Below, piece by piece: positions 10,831 to 23,222 of a stretch of 64,000 bases of DNA (within the stretch, counting starts at the first letter, position 1; every line of letters begins with the position of its first letter). The translations under genes were made by a program, and so were the position numbers. Location of the stretch: NCBI RefSeq assembly GCF_014356525.2, contig NC_052508.1, positions 58,937,441 through 59,001,440 of the forward strand, given 5' to 3'. Source of the DNA: Nilaparvata lugens. Taxonomy: Eukaryota; Arthropoda; Insecta; Hemiptera; Delphacidae. A model generated the notes under the pieces. It made no database searches. It was given only the letters and a program-made list of their open reading frames with translations, and was not told where the DNA came from.

Positions 10831-11123
10831 TCTCACGACTAAAGACTAAAGCAGTCTTTAATTTGATCCACTTCAGAAGATCCTATTCCAGAGGGAGCAA
10901 ATAGTGGTAGAGATCCATTAGATGAAGGTCACCACTAGCAGGTAACCCATGCCCTGTAAAAAACACAAATAGATTGAATTTAGTTTTAGTTCCATGCTGA
11001 TATTAAAAGTACCAACAACTGCATTAATTTACAATAGAAGTACAATTTGATGACAAATTAACACAAATAGAAAGAACCTATAACCGACCTCGGTAAATTA
11101 ATAATCTTAAAGCAAATTTCAAG
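10831..11123. other. Upstream region of the minus-strand gene, with a repeat end
   Basis: About 100 bp next to the start codon looks like a 5' untranslated region or promoter without a recognisable TATA box. From about 10935 (agcaggtaacccatgccctg) it is a dispersed repeat also seen at about 49807-49930, in the same orientation. Confidence 0.5.
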
Positions 11124-12095
11124 CTCAGTAGTTCGCGATGATGCGTCAGACATGTATTTCGTATTCCGTAGATCCTTCCTTCATATATGGTATGGATGTA
11201 AAAGAAGAAGAAGATATTGATAAAGGATGAAACTGTTGAATACACTTTTTTTAAATGACCACTCTCAAGCAAAGTATCAAGAACTGGAAACTCGACGAAC
11301 TTGAACTTGACGTACTGCAATCCTGACAATTTGACAAACTGAAAACTTGACGTACTGAATTCTTGAAAAACTGAAAATAGGCCTATAACCATACTTGGTG
11401 AATAATAATCTATATGCAAAATTTCAAGTTAATCAGTTCAGTAGTTCAGACGTGATGATGCGTCATTCGTGTATTTCCTATCCCGTACATGTATAAGCCA
11501 ATTATTTCCTTTTTATTATAGATTATTTGATATTTAATCCATAAGTTGAATCATTTGCGAAAAAACCCATCGAGTAATCATGATCTGATATTCATGAAGA
11601 ACAATCGTAGGACTAGGCCAAGCAATCCCCACTTGGCTTGTGAACCCTGGAGGGACTCGGAAGTTAGTACTGTCAATGCAAATTTGAACTAGCTGTTAAT
11701 GGAGGGTATTTATTGGAAGCTAATCCTGGATATGCACAGTTTGATTCTCAAATTGGAGGGAGACAACAGTATGAGAGAGTAAACTTGCACCATCTTTGAC
11801 ATCTGACAATCGTCTTGAAGAGGGAACCGTTCCTACCACTCAATAACTTGGAGATCCAGTGTTTAACTGCAAAATTCCCTGCTCCACGATAATTAATTGT
11901 AGTGGGACCCATCCCTACAACTCAACAGAAAGATCCTATGGATCTATATTAAAGATCTCAAATACCACCACCGCAGAGGATAGCGGTGCATTCGACAACT
12001 GACAACCCTGATAAGGAGATCGATAGAAAACATTGGCAATTTCTCGATCCTTGGAGCGTGGTGAAGACATAAGAAGTTAGAAGTAAGTAAGTCTC

Positions 12096-12380
12096 TTGCT
12101 ATGTGTGTTCAGGGAGAGGTGTGGGGAGCTTTTGTTTGGGGAGCAGCCTATGATAAGCAGCCCACTTAAAAAAACTATAATGCAAATATATATTATTAGA
12201 GCGGCGCTAGGAAGGCCCAGGCGTTATCCTAGCAGGAATATCATTGAAGAAATTGGCTTACCCACGCTACGCCAAACCTACATAACAAATTTAATCTTAT
12301 TCCTGAACAAAAATAATCACCTTTTTACTCCTCGAACTGTTCCTTATAATATATACGTCCCACTGTTAGCCCAGTCATAA
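12096..12380 (+). pseudogene. Probable LINE polymerase C-terminal fragment (copy A)
   Basis: A 94-codon open frame with PSRNIIEEIGLPTLRQTYIT followed by NLILFLNKN. This resembles the extreme C-terminus of LINE reverse transcriptases, where a short helix, a 'E-L-x-L-P-x-x-Q-x-Y' stretch and a block with YN follow the catalytic domain. It has no upstream domain in frame and no start context. The identification is by pattern only. Confidence 0.4.
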
Positions 12381-13559
12381 AGTGTTATAGAACTGTTATA
12401 GAGGGAAAAGTTTGGAAGACAATTTTTGACCCCGTAGTTCTGTTTAGGGTTGTGAGGAGGTAAACATATAAAAGTCCCCACCCCTACACCCTGTGCTGAA
12501 GGGGTGGGGGTGGTTCAAATGTACCATTTTTTGGTTTCTCAGTTATAACTCAAAAATTATGCATTTTACAGACATGACTATTCTATAAGAAATTAAAGCT
12601 TACATAATTTCCTAAAATATTGATCTATCAACTTCTTTTATATCTCTTTCACTTTTCGAGATATCCGCTCTAAAATATGTGACATTTTTGAAAAAACACA
12701 TTTTCCTTCTATTTTATGCTATTTTTGCTCTTATAACTTTTTGAATATCGATGGGAAAAATCCATGCTGATCATGAGCTTATAGAGCATCAAATTCTCTT
12801 CAATTTTTCGCACATCCCCACGACTGTTGCAGCAGCTTCAGTGTTGAGTGTAAGATCTACAAAAATAACAAAAACTAAACTTAATTCAATAAAGGAATGG
12901 GTGAAAATAAATTATTACTTTAAAATTCCCAATTGATAAACAAAATATATTTTTCAATTTTTCTTAAATACCGTATGTTTGATGTTGTTAATAATATTTA
13001 CTGAAGTATGCAAAAGTCCACTAAATCTGTTTTGAAATTCTAGTGCTATTTGAAATATTTGAAGTATCTTGGTTAGGGTATGCTATATGATTAACTATAT
13101 TACATGAGGTACTTATGATTTTTTATTTTGATTTGTCCATCTGTATTGTGCTGGTCTGTATTATATTATAAAGAGCTGTATTAATTCTAAAATCATGTTA
13201 AAATGTAGGTAAAGAATGTTTTCAACTCGTGGCTAGAGCTCAAAATTTCTTTTTTTAGCCACACCAATTATTTAACAACAAATTATTCATTTATTTTCTT
13301 GTAAAACTATTGTTAATTAGTAAATAAAATTTTATTTGATTTTATGACGGAGAAACAATCTAATTTTGCGAGGACTGAACTATGATTGTGCAACTGTGAA
13401 CTACGCAGAAATAGTTAGAGACTTCTGTATTAGTCATCTACCTTATTTATCGCCCACTTTCCCAACGTACAAAAACAAAGTACAAAGAACAGTAGAAAGT
13501 TGACGGGATCAAGATTTGTAATGCACAAAGACTTTGCATCAGAGACCAGAAGAAAAAGG

Positions 13560-13830
13560 TCGAAAATTTTCCGGACGTGTAAGGAGTGAAGAAATCGTGT
13601 ACTAAATGTGAGAGCTTCGGAGGAGGTCGATCGGCTGATGGTGGACGGTCACTGCTCCACGGTGGATGGAGGCGAGCGGCTGGTGGAGGCGACGGCTGGA
13701 TCAAGGATATGTTTAATGGGGCAGGTGGTGTCGCAGGCGGTGAGGAGCGTGTTCGACGGAGAGGCGCGTCACCAGCCAGTCGACGACAACTGAGCGGCGG
13801 CCGTCAGTCAGAGTGAGGGTGGGCGACAGA
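13560..13830. other. GC-rich patch inside copy A (second copy 17922-18192)
   Basis: In an AT-rich surrounding this stretch is rich in gga/ggc (for example gaggaggtcgatcggctgat). Open frames exist on both strands simply because stop codons are rare in GC-rich DNA. None resembles a known protein. Its composition suggests a different origin, perhaps a 5' end of a retroelement. Confidence 0.4.
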
Positions 13831-14369
13831 GTATTATTGCGTACAATGTGGCTGAATTGAATATTAAGTTTTTGAAGCCTACAATATCGTTTAAAGTTAT
13901 ATTTTTGTATTGTTAAAAACTTTTTTAGAAGAGGTAATGAAAACATAAATTGCAGATAATTGTCCAGGATTTAACATAATATAAGAGATTCGAGTCAGGG
14001 TGGTGGTGAATGCCACTAAGAGCAGCCAGAGTATTCTGTATCCTCTTGACATATACCAGGAGGATGAAATGACAGATGACTATCAGTATACCAAGGCGAG
14101 CAAGGATGGGCTTACAGTGCAAAGAGATGGTCACTGCCTATTATTATTTTCATATCCCTCTTTTGCAGCCTCAGGACTTCAACAAACCCTGTCGAGTGAC
14201 CCCACAGGAGCAATCCATAGGTGATGTGGCAATGGAAGAGAGCGTGATACATTATTACAAGATATTTCTCAGTCACCAGACCCTCATCTTAAACACCAGA
14301 TAGCAAATGCGGGAGAGTTGGCTGGTTACCTGATTTTATATGACTGTTCCAGCTGAGTTTAAACCCAGC

Positions 14370-14755
14370 AGCTTCACTGAATTCTGAGAGGGACGTGGTT
14401 CTTGTGACAAACTGCGGATGATCCTTTGGGTCTTTCCTCATTCAGCTGAAACCGATTAGCCAGGAACCACAAAGAATCAGATCGAAGATGCTCTGCAGAT
14501 ACTACCAAAACCCGCTTAAACTCAGCACCCGACGACAGTAGAGATAGGCCTACATCATTCGCAAATATTAGAGAGAAACCTTGGTTGTCAAGGTAATTTA
14601 TCATAACTAGGAACAGTGTAGGCCAAAGCACTCACCCCTGAGTAACGCCAAAAGTCACCGGAAGTGTCTGGGAATTTGCACAACCGAGATAGACATGCTG
14701 AGTTCTTCTAGAAAAGTATGAGCCTAAGATGGAAACTGAGGAATTATCAAAAATG
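14370..14755 (-). pseudogene. LINE reverse-transcriptase relic (copy A)
   Basis: Read on the minus strand: a piece like LGSYFSRRTQHVYLG, then TLPVTFGVTQG, an in-frame stop where Ser is expected, then PTLFLVMINYLDNQG, FANDVGL and LANRFQLNEERPK. This is the order of RT motifs 4 to 6. The catalytic F/Y-A-D-D is F-A-N-D and there is a stop, so it is dead. Confidence 0.8.
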
Positions 14756-16458
14756 TAAATTATTCCTGCAAGTGGTTTTTGCAAGTTGCATATTTTTGGA
14801 AGAAGGAATGAATAAACATAAAATTATTAAAAATGAAATATCTATATGAAATAATATAATTATAGTAATATTAATAAAATAATTCTGTACTGTAGGTACA
14901 GTACATTCACATAACACAAGACATAAATAAATGCCATAATTAGACAACTGTTGAGTGGGTTATTTACTTTCAGATAAAAATTAGAATAGTTGACCTAAAG
15001 TAACAGTAAGGTAAAATTAATGTTGTTTTTGATAGACATAAAGATTCTCTAAACTTTTTAAAAAGTATTTAATAAAGCAAAACTTTGGTTCAACTTACTT
15101 TTTACTTCCACATGTTTCAACTATAACAGTCCTACAAACTATAAACTTGAAAAATATAAATCTAGTACTTTCTATTCTATTTATAACTTTCTATTCTATT
15201 CTAAAGAGGGAAACGAGTTTTGGAGTTATTTGAATACTGAATAGGCATATTGCATACTGTTTTTGAACTTTGATCTTAGAAATTTAGAATATTATGTTCT
15301 ATAGGTTATGTTCGAAACCTTTGAGTTTGATAATATTTCTGAGCGCATGCTTCCTGCTCATTATTCGAATTGCTCGAATAATGAGTAGACGTTTTAGTTG
15401 TTTGAAGAATGTACTTGAAATGTGAATAATACACTTCATTAGCCTATAGTAATATTATAGATAATTATTATCTACATATTTGTAGCTCAGTAGTTCGCGA
15501 TGATGCGTCAGACATGTATTTCGTATTCCGTAGATCCTTCCTTCATATATGGTATGGATGTAAAAGAAGAAGAAGATATTGATAAAGGATGAAACTGTTG
15601 AATACACTTTTTTTAAAATGACCACTCTCAAGCAAAGTATCAAGAACTGGAAACTCGACGAACTTGAACTTGACGTACTGCAATCCTGACAATTTGACAA
15701 ACTGAAAACTTGACGTACTGAATTCTTGAAAAACTGAAAATAGGCCTATAACCATACTTGGTGAATAATAATCTATATGCAAAATTTCAAGTTAATCAGT
15801 TCAGTAGTTCAGACGTGATGATGCGTCATTCGTGTATTTCCTATCCCGTACATGTATAAGCCAATTATTTCCTTTTTATTATAGATTATTCGATATTTAA
15901 TCCATAAGTTAAATCATTTGCGTAAAAACCCATCGAGTAATCATGATCTGATATTCATGAAGAACAATCGTAGGACTAGGCCAAGCAATCCCCACTTGGC
16001 TTGTGAACCCTGGAGGGACTCGGACGTTAGTACTGTCAATGCAAATTTGAACTAGCTGTTAATGGAGGGTATTTATTGGAAGCTAATCCTGGATATGCAC
16101 AGTTTGATTCTCAAATTGGAGGGAGACAACAGTATGAGAGAGTAAACTTGCACCATCTTTGACATCTGACAATCGTCTTGAAGAGGGAACCGTTCCTACC
16201 ACTCAATAACTTGGAGATCCAGTGTTTAACTGCAAAATTCCCTGCTCCACGATAATTAATTGTAGTGGGACCCATCCCTACAACTCAACAGAAAGATCCT
16301 ATGGATCTATATTAAAGATCTCAAATACCACCACCGCAGAGGATAGCGGTGCATTCGACAACTGACAACCCTGATAAGGAGATCGATAGAAAACATTGGC
16401 AATTTCTCGATCCTTGGAGCGTGGTGAAGACATAAGAAGTTAGAAGTAAGTAAGTCTC

Positions 16459-16743
16459 TTGCTATGTGTGTTCAGGGAGAGGTGTGGGGAGCTTTTGTTT
16501 GGGGAGCAGCCTATGATAAGCAGCCCACTTAAAAAAACTATAATGCAAATATATATTATTAGAGCGGCGCTAGGAAGGCCCAGGCGTTATCCTAGCAGGA
16601 ATATCATTGAAGAAATTGGCTTACCCACGCTACGCCAAACCTACATAACAAATTTAATCTTATTCCTGAACAAAAATAATCACCTTTTTACTCCTCGAAC
16701 TGTTCCTTATAATATATACGTCCCACTGTTAGCCCAGTCATAA
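16459..16743 (+). pseudogene. Probable LINE polymerase C-terminal fragment (copy B)
   Basis: Same frame and residues as the fragment at 12096-12380, carried by the duplication. No additional lesion relative to copy A is seen. Confidence 0.4.
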
Positions 16744-18731
16744 AGTGTTATAGAACTGTTATAGAGGGAAAAGTTTGGAAGACAATTTTTGACCCCGTAG
16801 TTCTGTTTAGGGTTGTGAGGAGGTAAACATATAAAAGTCCCCACCCCTACACCCTGTGCTGAAGGGGTGGGGGTGGTTCAAATGTACCATTTTTGGTTTC
16901 TCAGTTATAACTCAAAAATTATGCATTTTACAGACATGACTATTCTATAAGAAATTAAAGCTTACATAATTTCCTAAAATATTGATCTATCAACTTTTTT
17001 TATATCTCTTTCACTTTTCGAGATATCCGCTCTAAAATATGTGACATTTTTGAAAAAACACATTTTCCTTCTATTTTATGCTATTTTTGCTCTTATAACT
17101 TTTTGAATATCGATGGGAAAAATCCATGCTGATCATGAGCTTATAGAGCATCAAATTCTCTTCAATTTTTCGCACATCCCCACGACTGTTGCAGCAGCTT
17201 CAGTGTTGAGTGTAAGATCTACAAAAATAACAAAAACTAAACTTAATTCAATAAAGGAATGGGTGAAAATAAATTATTACTTTAAAATTCCCAATTGATA
17301 AACAAAATATATTTTTCAATTTTTCTTAAATACCGTATGTTTGATGTTGTTAATAATATTTACTGAAGTATGCAAAAGTCCACTAAATCTGTTTTGAAAT
17401 TCTAGTGCTATTTGAAATATTTGAAGTATCTTGGTTAGGGTATGCTATATGATTAACTATATTACATGAGGTACTTATGATTTTTTATTTTGATTTGTCC
17501 ATCTGTATTGTGCTGGTCTGTATTATATTATAAAGAGCTGTATTAATTCTAAAATCATGTTAAAATGTAGGTAAAGAATGTTTTCAACTCGTGGCTAGAG
17601 CTCAATATTTCTTTTTTTAGCCAAGCCAATTATTTAACAACAAATTATTCATTTATTTTCTTGTAAAACTATTGTTAATTAGTAAATAAAATTTTATTTG
17701 ATTTTATGACGGAGAAACAATCTAATTTTGCGAGGACTGAACTATGATTGTGCAACTGTGAACTACGCAGAAATAGTTAGAGACTTCTGTATTAGTCATC
17801 TACCTTATTTATCGCCCACTTTCCCAACGTACAAAAACAAAGTACAAAGAACAGTAGAAAGTTGACGGGATCAAGATTTGTAATGCACAAAGACTTTGCA
17901 TCAGAGACCAGAAGAAAAAGGTCGAAAATTTTCCGGACGTGTAAGGAGTGAAGAAATCGTGTACTAAATGTGAGAGCTTCGGAGGAGGTCGATCGGCTGA
18001 TGGTGGACGGTCACTGCTCCACGGTGGATGGAGGCGAGCGGCTGGTGGAGGCGACGGCTGGATCAAGGATATGTTTAATGGGGCAGGTGGTGTCGCAGGC
18101 GGTGAGGAGCGTGTTCGACGGAGAGGCGCGTCACCAGCCAGTCGACGACAACTGAGCGGCGGCCGTCAGTCAGAGTGAGGGTGGGCGACAGAGTATTATT
18201 GCGTACAATGTGGCTGAATTGAATATTAAGTTTTTGAAGCCTACAATATCGTTTAAAGTTATATTTTTGTATTGTTAAAAACTTTTTTAGAAGAGGTAAT
18301 GAAAACATAAATTGCAGATAATTGTCCAGGATTTAACATAATATAAGAGATTCGAGTCAGGGTGGTGGTGAATGCCACTAAGAGCAGCCAGAGTATTCTG
18401 TATCCTCTTGACATATACCAGGAGGATGAAATGACAGATGACTATCAGTATACCAAGGCGAGCAAGGATGGGCTTACAGTGCAAAGAGATGGTCACTGCC
18501 TATTATTATTTTCATATCCCTCTTTTGCAGCCTCAGGACTTCAACAAACCCTGTCGAGTGACCCCACAGGAGCAATCCATAGGTGATGTGGCAATGGAAG
18601 AGAGCGTGATACATTATTACAAGATATTTCTCAGTCACCAGACCCTCATCTTAAACACCAGATAGCAAATGCGGGAGAGTTGGCTGGTTACCTGATTTTA
18701 TATGACTGTTCCAGCTGAGTTTAAACCCAGC

Positions 18732-19117
18732 AGCTTCACTGAATTCTGAGAGGGACGTGGTTCTTGTGACAAACTGCGGATGATCCTTTGGGTCTTTCCT
18801 CATTCAGCTGAAACCGATTAGCCAGGAACCACAAAGAATCAGATCGAAGATGCTCTGCAGATACTACCAAAACCCGCTTAAACTCAGCACCCGACGACAG
18901 TAGAGATAGGCCTACATCATTCGCAAATATTAGAGAGAAACCTTGGTTGTCAAGGTAATTTATCATAACTAGGAACAGTGTAGGCCAAAGCACTCACCCC
19001 TGAGTAACACCAAAAGTCACCGGAAGTGTCTGGGAATTTGCACAACCGAGATAGACATGCTGAGTTCTTCTAGAAAGGTATGAGCCTAAGATGGAAACTG
19101 AGGAATTATCAAAAATG
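18732..19117 (-). pseudogene. LINE reverse-transcriptase relic (copy B)
   Basis: Duplicate of the relic at 14370-14755 at +4362, with the same in-frame stop and the same FAND catalytic change. The lesions therefore predate the segmental duplication. Confidence 0.8.
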
Positions 19118-19850
19118 TAAATTATTCCTGCAAGTGGTTTTTGCAAGTTGCATATTTTTGGAAGAAGGAATGAATAAACATAAAATTATTAAAAATGAAA
19201 TATCTATATGAAATAATATAAGTTTATAGTAATATTAATAAAATAATTCTGTACTGTAGGTACAGTACATTCACATAACACAAGACATAAATAAATGCCA
19301 TAATTAGACAACTGTTGAGTGGGCTATTTACTTTCAAATAAAAATGAGAATAGTTGACCTAAAGTAGCAGTAAGGTAAAATTAATGTTGTTTTTGATAGA
19401 CATAAAGATTCTCTAAACTTTTTGAAAAAGTATTTAATAAAGCAAAACTTTGGTTCAACTTACTTTTTACTTCCACATGTTTCAACTATAACAGTCCTAC
19501 AAACTATAAACTTGAAAAATATAAATCTAGTACTTTCTATTCTATTTATAACTTTCTATTCTATTCTAAAGAGGGAAACGAGTTTTGGAGTTATTTGAAT
19601 ACTGAATAGGCATATTGCATACTGTTTTTGAACTTTGATCTTAGAAATTTAGAATATTATGTTCTATAGGTTATGTTCGAAACCTTTGAGTTTGATAATA
19701 TTTCTGAGCGCATGCTTCCTGCTCATTATTCGAATTGCTCGAATAATGAGTAGACGTTTTAGTTGTTTGAAGAATGTACTTGAAATGTGAATAATACACT
19801 TCATTAGCCTATAGTAATATTATAGATAATTATTATCTACATATTTGTAG

Positions 19851-21180
19851 ATTACTCATTCCAATTGGATGAAAATGATTTTCAAACTGCATTTTGATAT
19901 AAGTTTACCTATTTAGTCATTCAGTTATTATTTTGGAGCATGAAGTGGTTTTAGGGACACACCAATTATTAAAAACCTGCTGGTAAAATGAACTGAACCG
20001 AAAGCAAACAAAACAAATTTATACTAATCACAAAATGGGAAAAAAGCTTACAGTACTAAGCAGCTGCAGCTCTCTTTCATAGGAAACCTGCCCACCTGGT
20101 AAATTCCTTACTGATACCAGCTAGCTTGTTTGTAGAGACAGAAACAAAGATGGGCTAGAAAACAAGCTTTGTTCAGCCTAGAGTAAAGTTAATCCAGCCT
20201 GGTCTCATACCTATAGTTTGCTGTTTTGCCTGGTTTCAAGCTCATCCACACCCCACTTTTTCAAGTGTTTAGTAAAGAGTGTGAAGGATGAACAGTGTGA
20301 GACTAAGAGGACCTTCTCTCTTACAAAGAGAGTACAACAATGAGCAAGTCTCTCAGGTCTCAGCACCTGAAAATTTCAGGAGTTGCTAGTCCCTCTTCTG
20401 AATGAACAGACAAACTCTTATCACATCTGTGGACTGTTGCCTTTTTGATGCTATACATAATCACATCCTGGAAAAAACAGAGATACCGTAGCAAATTACA
20501 AGGAAAGACTTAGGAACACAGCATTTCAAGCTCCAGAGCATAAATATCAGCTTGCAGTACAGAGCGCCAGTCTCATGTTAAGGAGCAACTACTATGAACT
20601 TGGGCCATTTCAGACCAATTATTACATGACCTGAGCGATGTCTTTGGCCCATGTAATGTATTAATATGCGAGCCATGAACAGTTTACACCAAAATATATT
20701 TTCACATTCTTTTTTTTTTGTTTTTGATCACATGTTGAACTGTTATCAGTCAGCTCAAAGCACATGCTCTGCCTAAGATATAGAGCCACATTAAAAAACT
20801 TAGCATTGGCAACACATATAAAGCAATGTGATGTGATGCTATGCAGGTTTGAATTGTACAGATTGAATTAAAATCAGGAGAGTCTTTCAAAATAAATAGC
20901 AAAGAGTGAATAGCCTACATTTTTTGGACTCTCTTTATGGTCTGAACATTAATTTTTTGAAATTATGTGTAGAAAAGAGATGGGTTAGTTTTGGTCTCCA
21001 TTGTTGAAAATTGGTACCATCTTGGATAAATTCGGCTGGTTGGAAAATACTGCCTGTAAGAGAAACTGCTTTTATGTCCTATATTTTCAATTTCTCAATA
21101 AAGTAGCAAAACTTCCCAATAGATCTTGTCATTCAAAATAAAAATTATTGGTAAAACATACCACATGTTTTACTTGATGA
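19851..21180. other. No gene seen
   Basis: Single-copy-looking sequence after the duplication, with T-runs and no open frame of note. It may include the decayed 3' part of the LINE relic that follows on the minus strand. Confidence 0.5.
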
Positions 21181-22110
21181 CAATGGCAGTGTCACAGATC
21201 ACATTTATCTTTGAAGAGTAATAATAATATAGTGTAGAATTTTACCACTGAGTCACTTCAGCATGGAAGTTTAAAGACATTCACTGATCAAATTCCAAAC
21301 ATCTCCAACGCCAGCACTGAGAAATATCCCCTTACCTTTAACAAATGACAGCATATCATTATCTCATAGAATGTCTGAATCTTTCATTTTTGGAGTGTTG
21401 TATGAATGCACCTGCTCTCTTTGCTGTATCATTGGAATGTTGCTTCTTATTGTGAAATATAGTAGTTGAGCCAAAATATTTAGTGTCCACATGCTCTGTG
21501 GATGCTCAATATGGAGATGATTGGCTTGCTTTTATCATCATCTTTGCATATGTAATTATTTGATATGTAATATTATTAAGTGCTTTCTTTGGAGCAGTAA
21601 AATCACTCTTGTGAATGTCCCCAAATCAGGATACCATACAGTATAAGGTTACTAAAAACTTCATGGTTTAACAAAAACAGAAGTTTCTTATGCACTTCAA
21701 GAACTCAAACACTTGAAAGCTCTCTAAACACTCCAAGAATATGATATCCTCATTGTCAATTTTCAATCAATATGTCTGCATGTCAGAATGCCTGCATGTT
21801 GCCAAAGTACATATCACCTCTTGGTCTTACCTACACAGAGAAGCAGCTTATTTGCTGAAACCAGTCCTCAACCTCAGAGAGGCTGTGCTCTCAATCATGC
21901 TGCTGTAGGTTCACTACCCTCACCAATTGTAATTGTGTACCAAATGATTGTGGTATCATCTGCAAAGAGAGGGCTTAAGTTTTCTTGTCTCAGATCATTA
22001 ATCATAATCCGGGACAGCAAAGGCCCATAAACTAATCTCTGTAACCGAACATTAGGTAAGTTTAGATGTTTTTCATTTTGAGTAGTGCCCCCACTAGAGG
22101 AATAATCTGC
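21180..22110 (-). pseudogene. LINE reverse-transcriptase and C-terminal relic
   Basis: On the minus strand from about 22060: GPLLSRIMINDLRQENLSPL then FADDTTIIW, the catalytic block with intact FADD, then ANKLLLCVGKTK (motif 6-7). Further down, with frameshifts, come YGILIWGHSQ, LLLQRKALNNITY and HSYNTPKMKD-like pieces of the C-terminal domain. Many stops. The plus-strand frame at 21788-22030 is only its antisense. Confidence 0.75.
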
Positions 22111-22707
22111 AATCTAAAAATTAGGATTTAGAAAAGACAAATAGACAAAGAAAAACATTTTATAAAGATTGCTGTTTTGTCACTTTTGAATACTAATTTG
22201 TGAGATTTGTGTGCGTTTTAGACGAGAAATTCACTGAATATTTCTTTCTTTAGATAGAAATCCTCTACAATACACCTTTATACAGAAATAATTCAAATTT
22301 CTGGTCAAAAATGAGGGTTATTATACTATTCCTATACATTTAAAGTTGAATAAATTGAATATTTCATAATATGCTGCTCACTTTCTCAATCATCACCAAA
22401 TTTTCATATTTCAAACTAATTCCATTGGATTTCTCAGCTAATTTTACATGAGAATTAATCACTTGCAAGGAGGATAATGATAATAATAATGGTTTCTGTT
22501 CATAGCACATTTGCCTCCACATTTGGATAATCACTTGCCTCCCCTCATAACACCCCCAAAAAATTATAAAATTGAAAATTAGAAGAATAATGTGAATCCT
22601 CTGCCATAATATTATTCTGGTAACAAAGTCATCCAGAACTCTCATTATTGATACTTCTATTTCTATAATTAGTACCTTTTTTATTTATTTTGATGTGAAG
22701 AAGAGTA

Positions 22708-22732
22708 AGGTAAAACCACCAGTAGTTGACAC
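22708..22732 (+). repeat. Left terminal inverted repeat of the pogo-type element
   Basis: 25 bp, perfect inverse of 26830-26854. Its inner part, cagtagttgacac, is the motif repeated through the subterminal region. Confidence 0.93.
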
Positions 22733-22906
22733 CTTAAGGATTTATATGTCTTGTTTTTAACATTACTTAAACCAAATTCACTTTAGCGGAAACTTAAAGT
22801 TTCTGATAGATGCACAATCTATTCCTCTATCATATTGTCACAAGAATAACATTAATAAAATGTATGTGAGAATTTTATTATTTTTTTTTTTTAATGGGCA
22901 CAGGTC

Positions 22907-23039
22907 CAGTAGTTGACACCAAGGAAAAACAAGAATATTCAGTAGTTGACACATTTTATTTCCAGTAGTTGACACTCTATATAAAACTCTTTATTTATTA
23001 CACTCTTTATTTTATTGACATTCTTTAGTAGTTTACACA
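22907..23039 (+). repeat. Left subterminal motif cluster
   Basis: Copies of cagtagttgacac at 22907-22919, 22940-22952 and 22963-22975, and a degenerate one (tagtagtttacaca) at 23026-23039, all in the same orientation as the left terminus. Probably transposase-binding sites. Confidence 0.85.
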
Positions 23040-23222
23040 TGTTTTTAATGAGAAAAGGTTTAGTAAATGAATTTTTGTGTACTCTGTATGAATACAGGAA
23101 TGAGATAAATGATGAAAGTTGTAGAAAAATACAAAAATTGAGTGTTGATGTAATTACATAAATTAAGTTTAAAAATGAATATGAGTTGTGCTAAGACTGC
23201 TAAGTTATCAGAATGAAAGAAG

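Larger units (their letters stand above)
11124..15485. repeat. Tandem segmental duplication, copy A (4362 bp)
   Basis: The segment starting ctcagtagttcgcgatgatg and ending atctacatatttgtag repeats immediately as copy B. A scan by eye finds only scattered substitutions and 1-3 base indels (for example at 11660 versus 16024, the T-run at 11249, and 12516), so identity is above 99 percent. Left flank and junction share only AG. It contains a LINE tail (about 12096-12380), a reverse-transcriptase relic (14370-14755, minus) and a GC-rich patch (13560-13830). Confidence 0.95.
15486..19850. repeat. Tandem segmental duplication, copy B (~4365 bp)
   Basis: This is the head-to-tail partner of copy A at offset about 4362. 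It ends at atatttgtag, after which single-copy sequence (attactcattcc) begins. It carries the same relics at +4362. Small differences, such as attattcgat for attatttgat and caagcc for cacacc, show it is not an exact copy. Confidence 0.95.

Noticed and set aside
13447..13946. Gly/Arg-rich and Pro-rich frames on both strands (also 17809-18308)
   Set aside because: GC-rich patch with few stop codons; no recognisable domain, and open on both strands at once.
14000..14303. Frame with VQRDGHCLLLFSYP, briefly considered as an OTU-type protease
   Set aside because: Only the D-G-x-C-L resemblance; no catalytic His region or helix pattern follows, and it lies among LINE relics.
11124..19850. LTR retrotransposon with 4.36-kb LTRs
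   Set aside because: The two copies abut with no internal region, primer-binding site or TG...CA ends.
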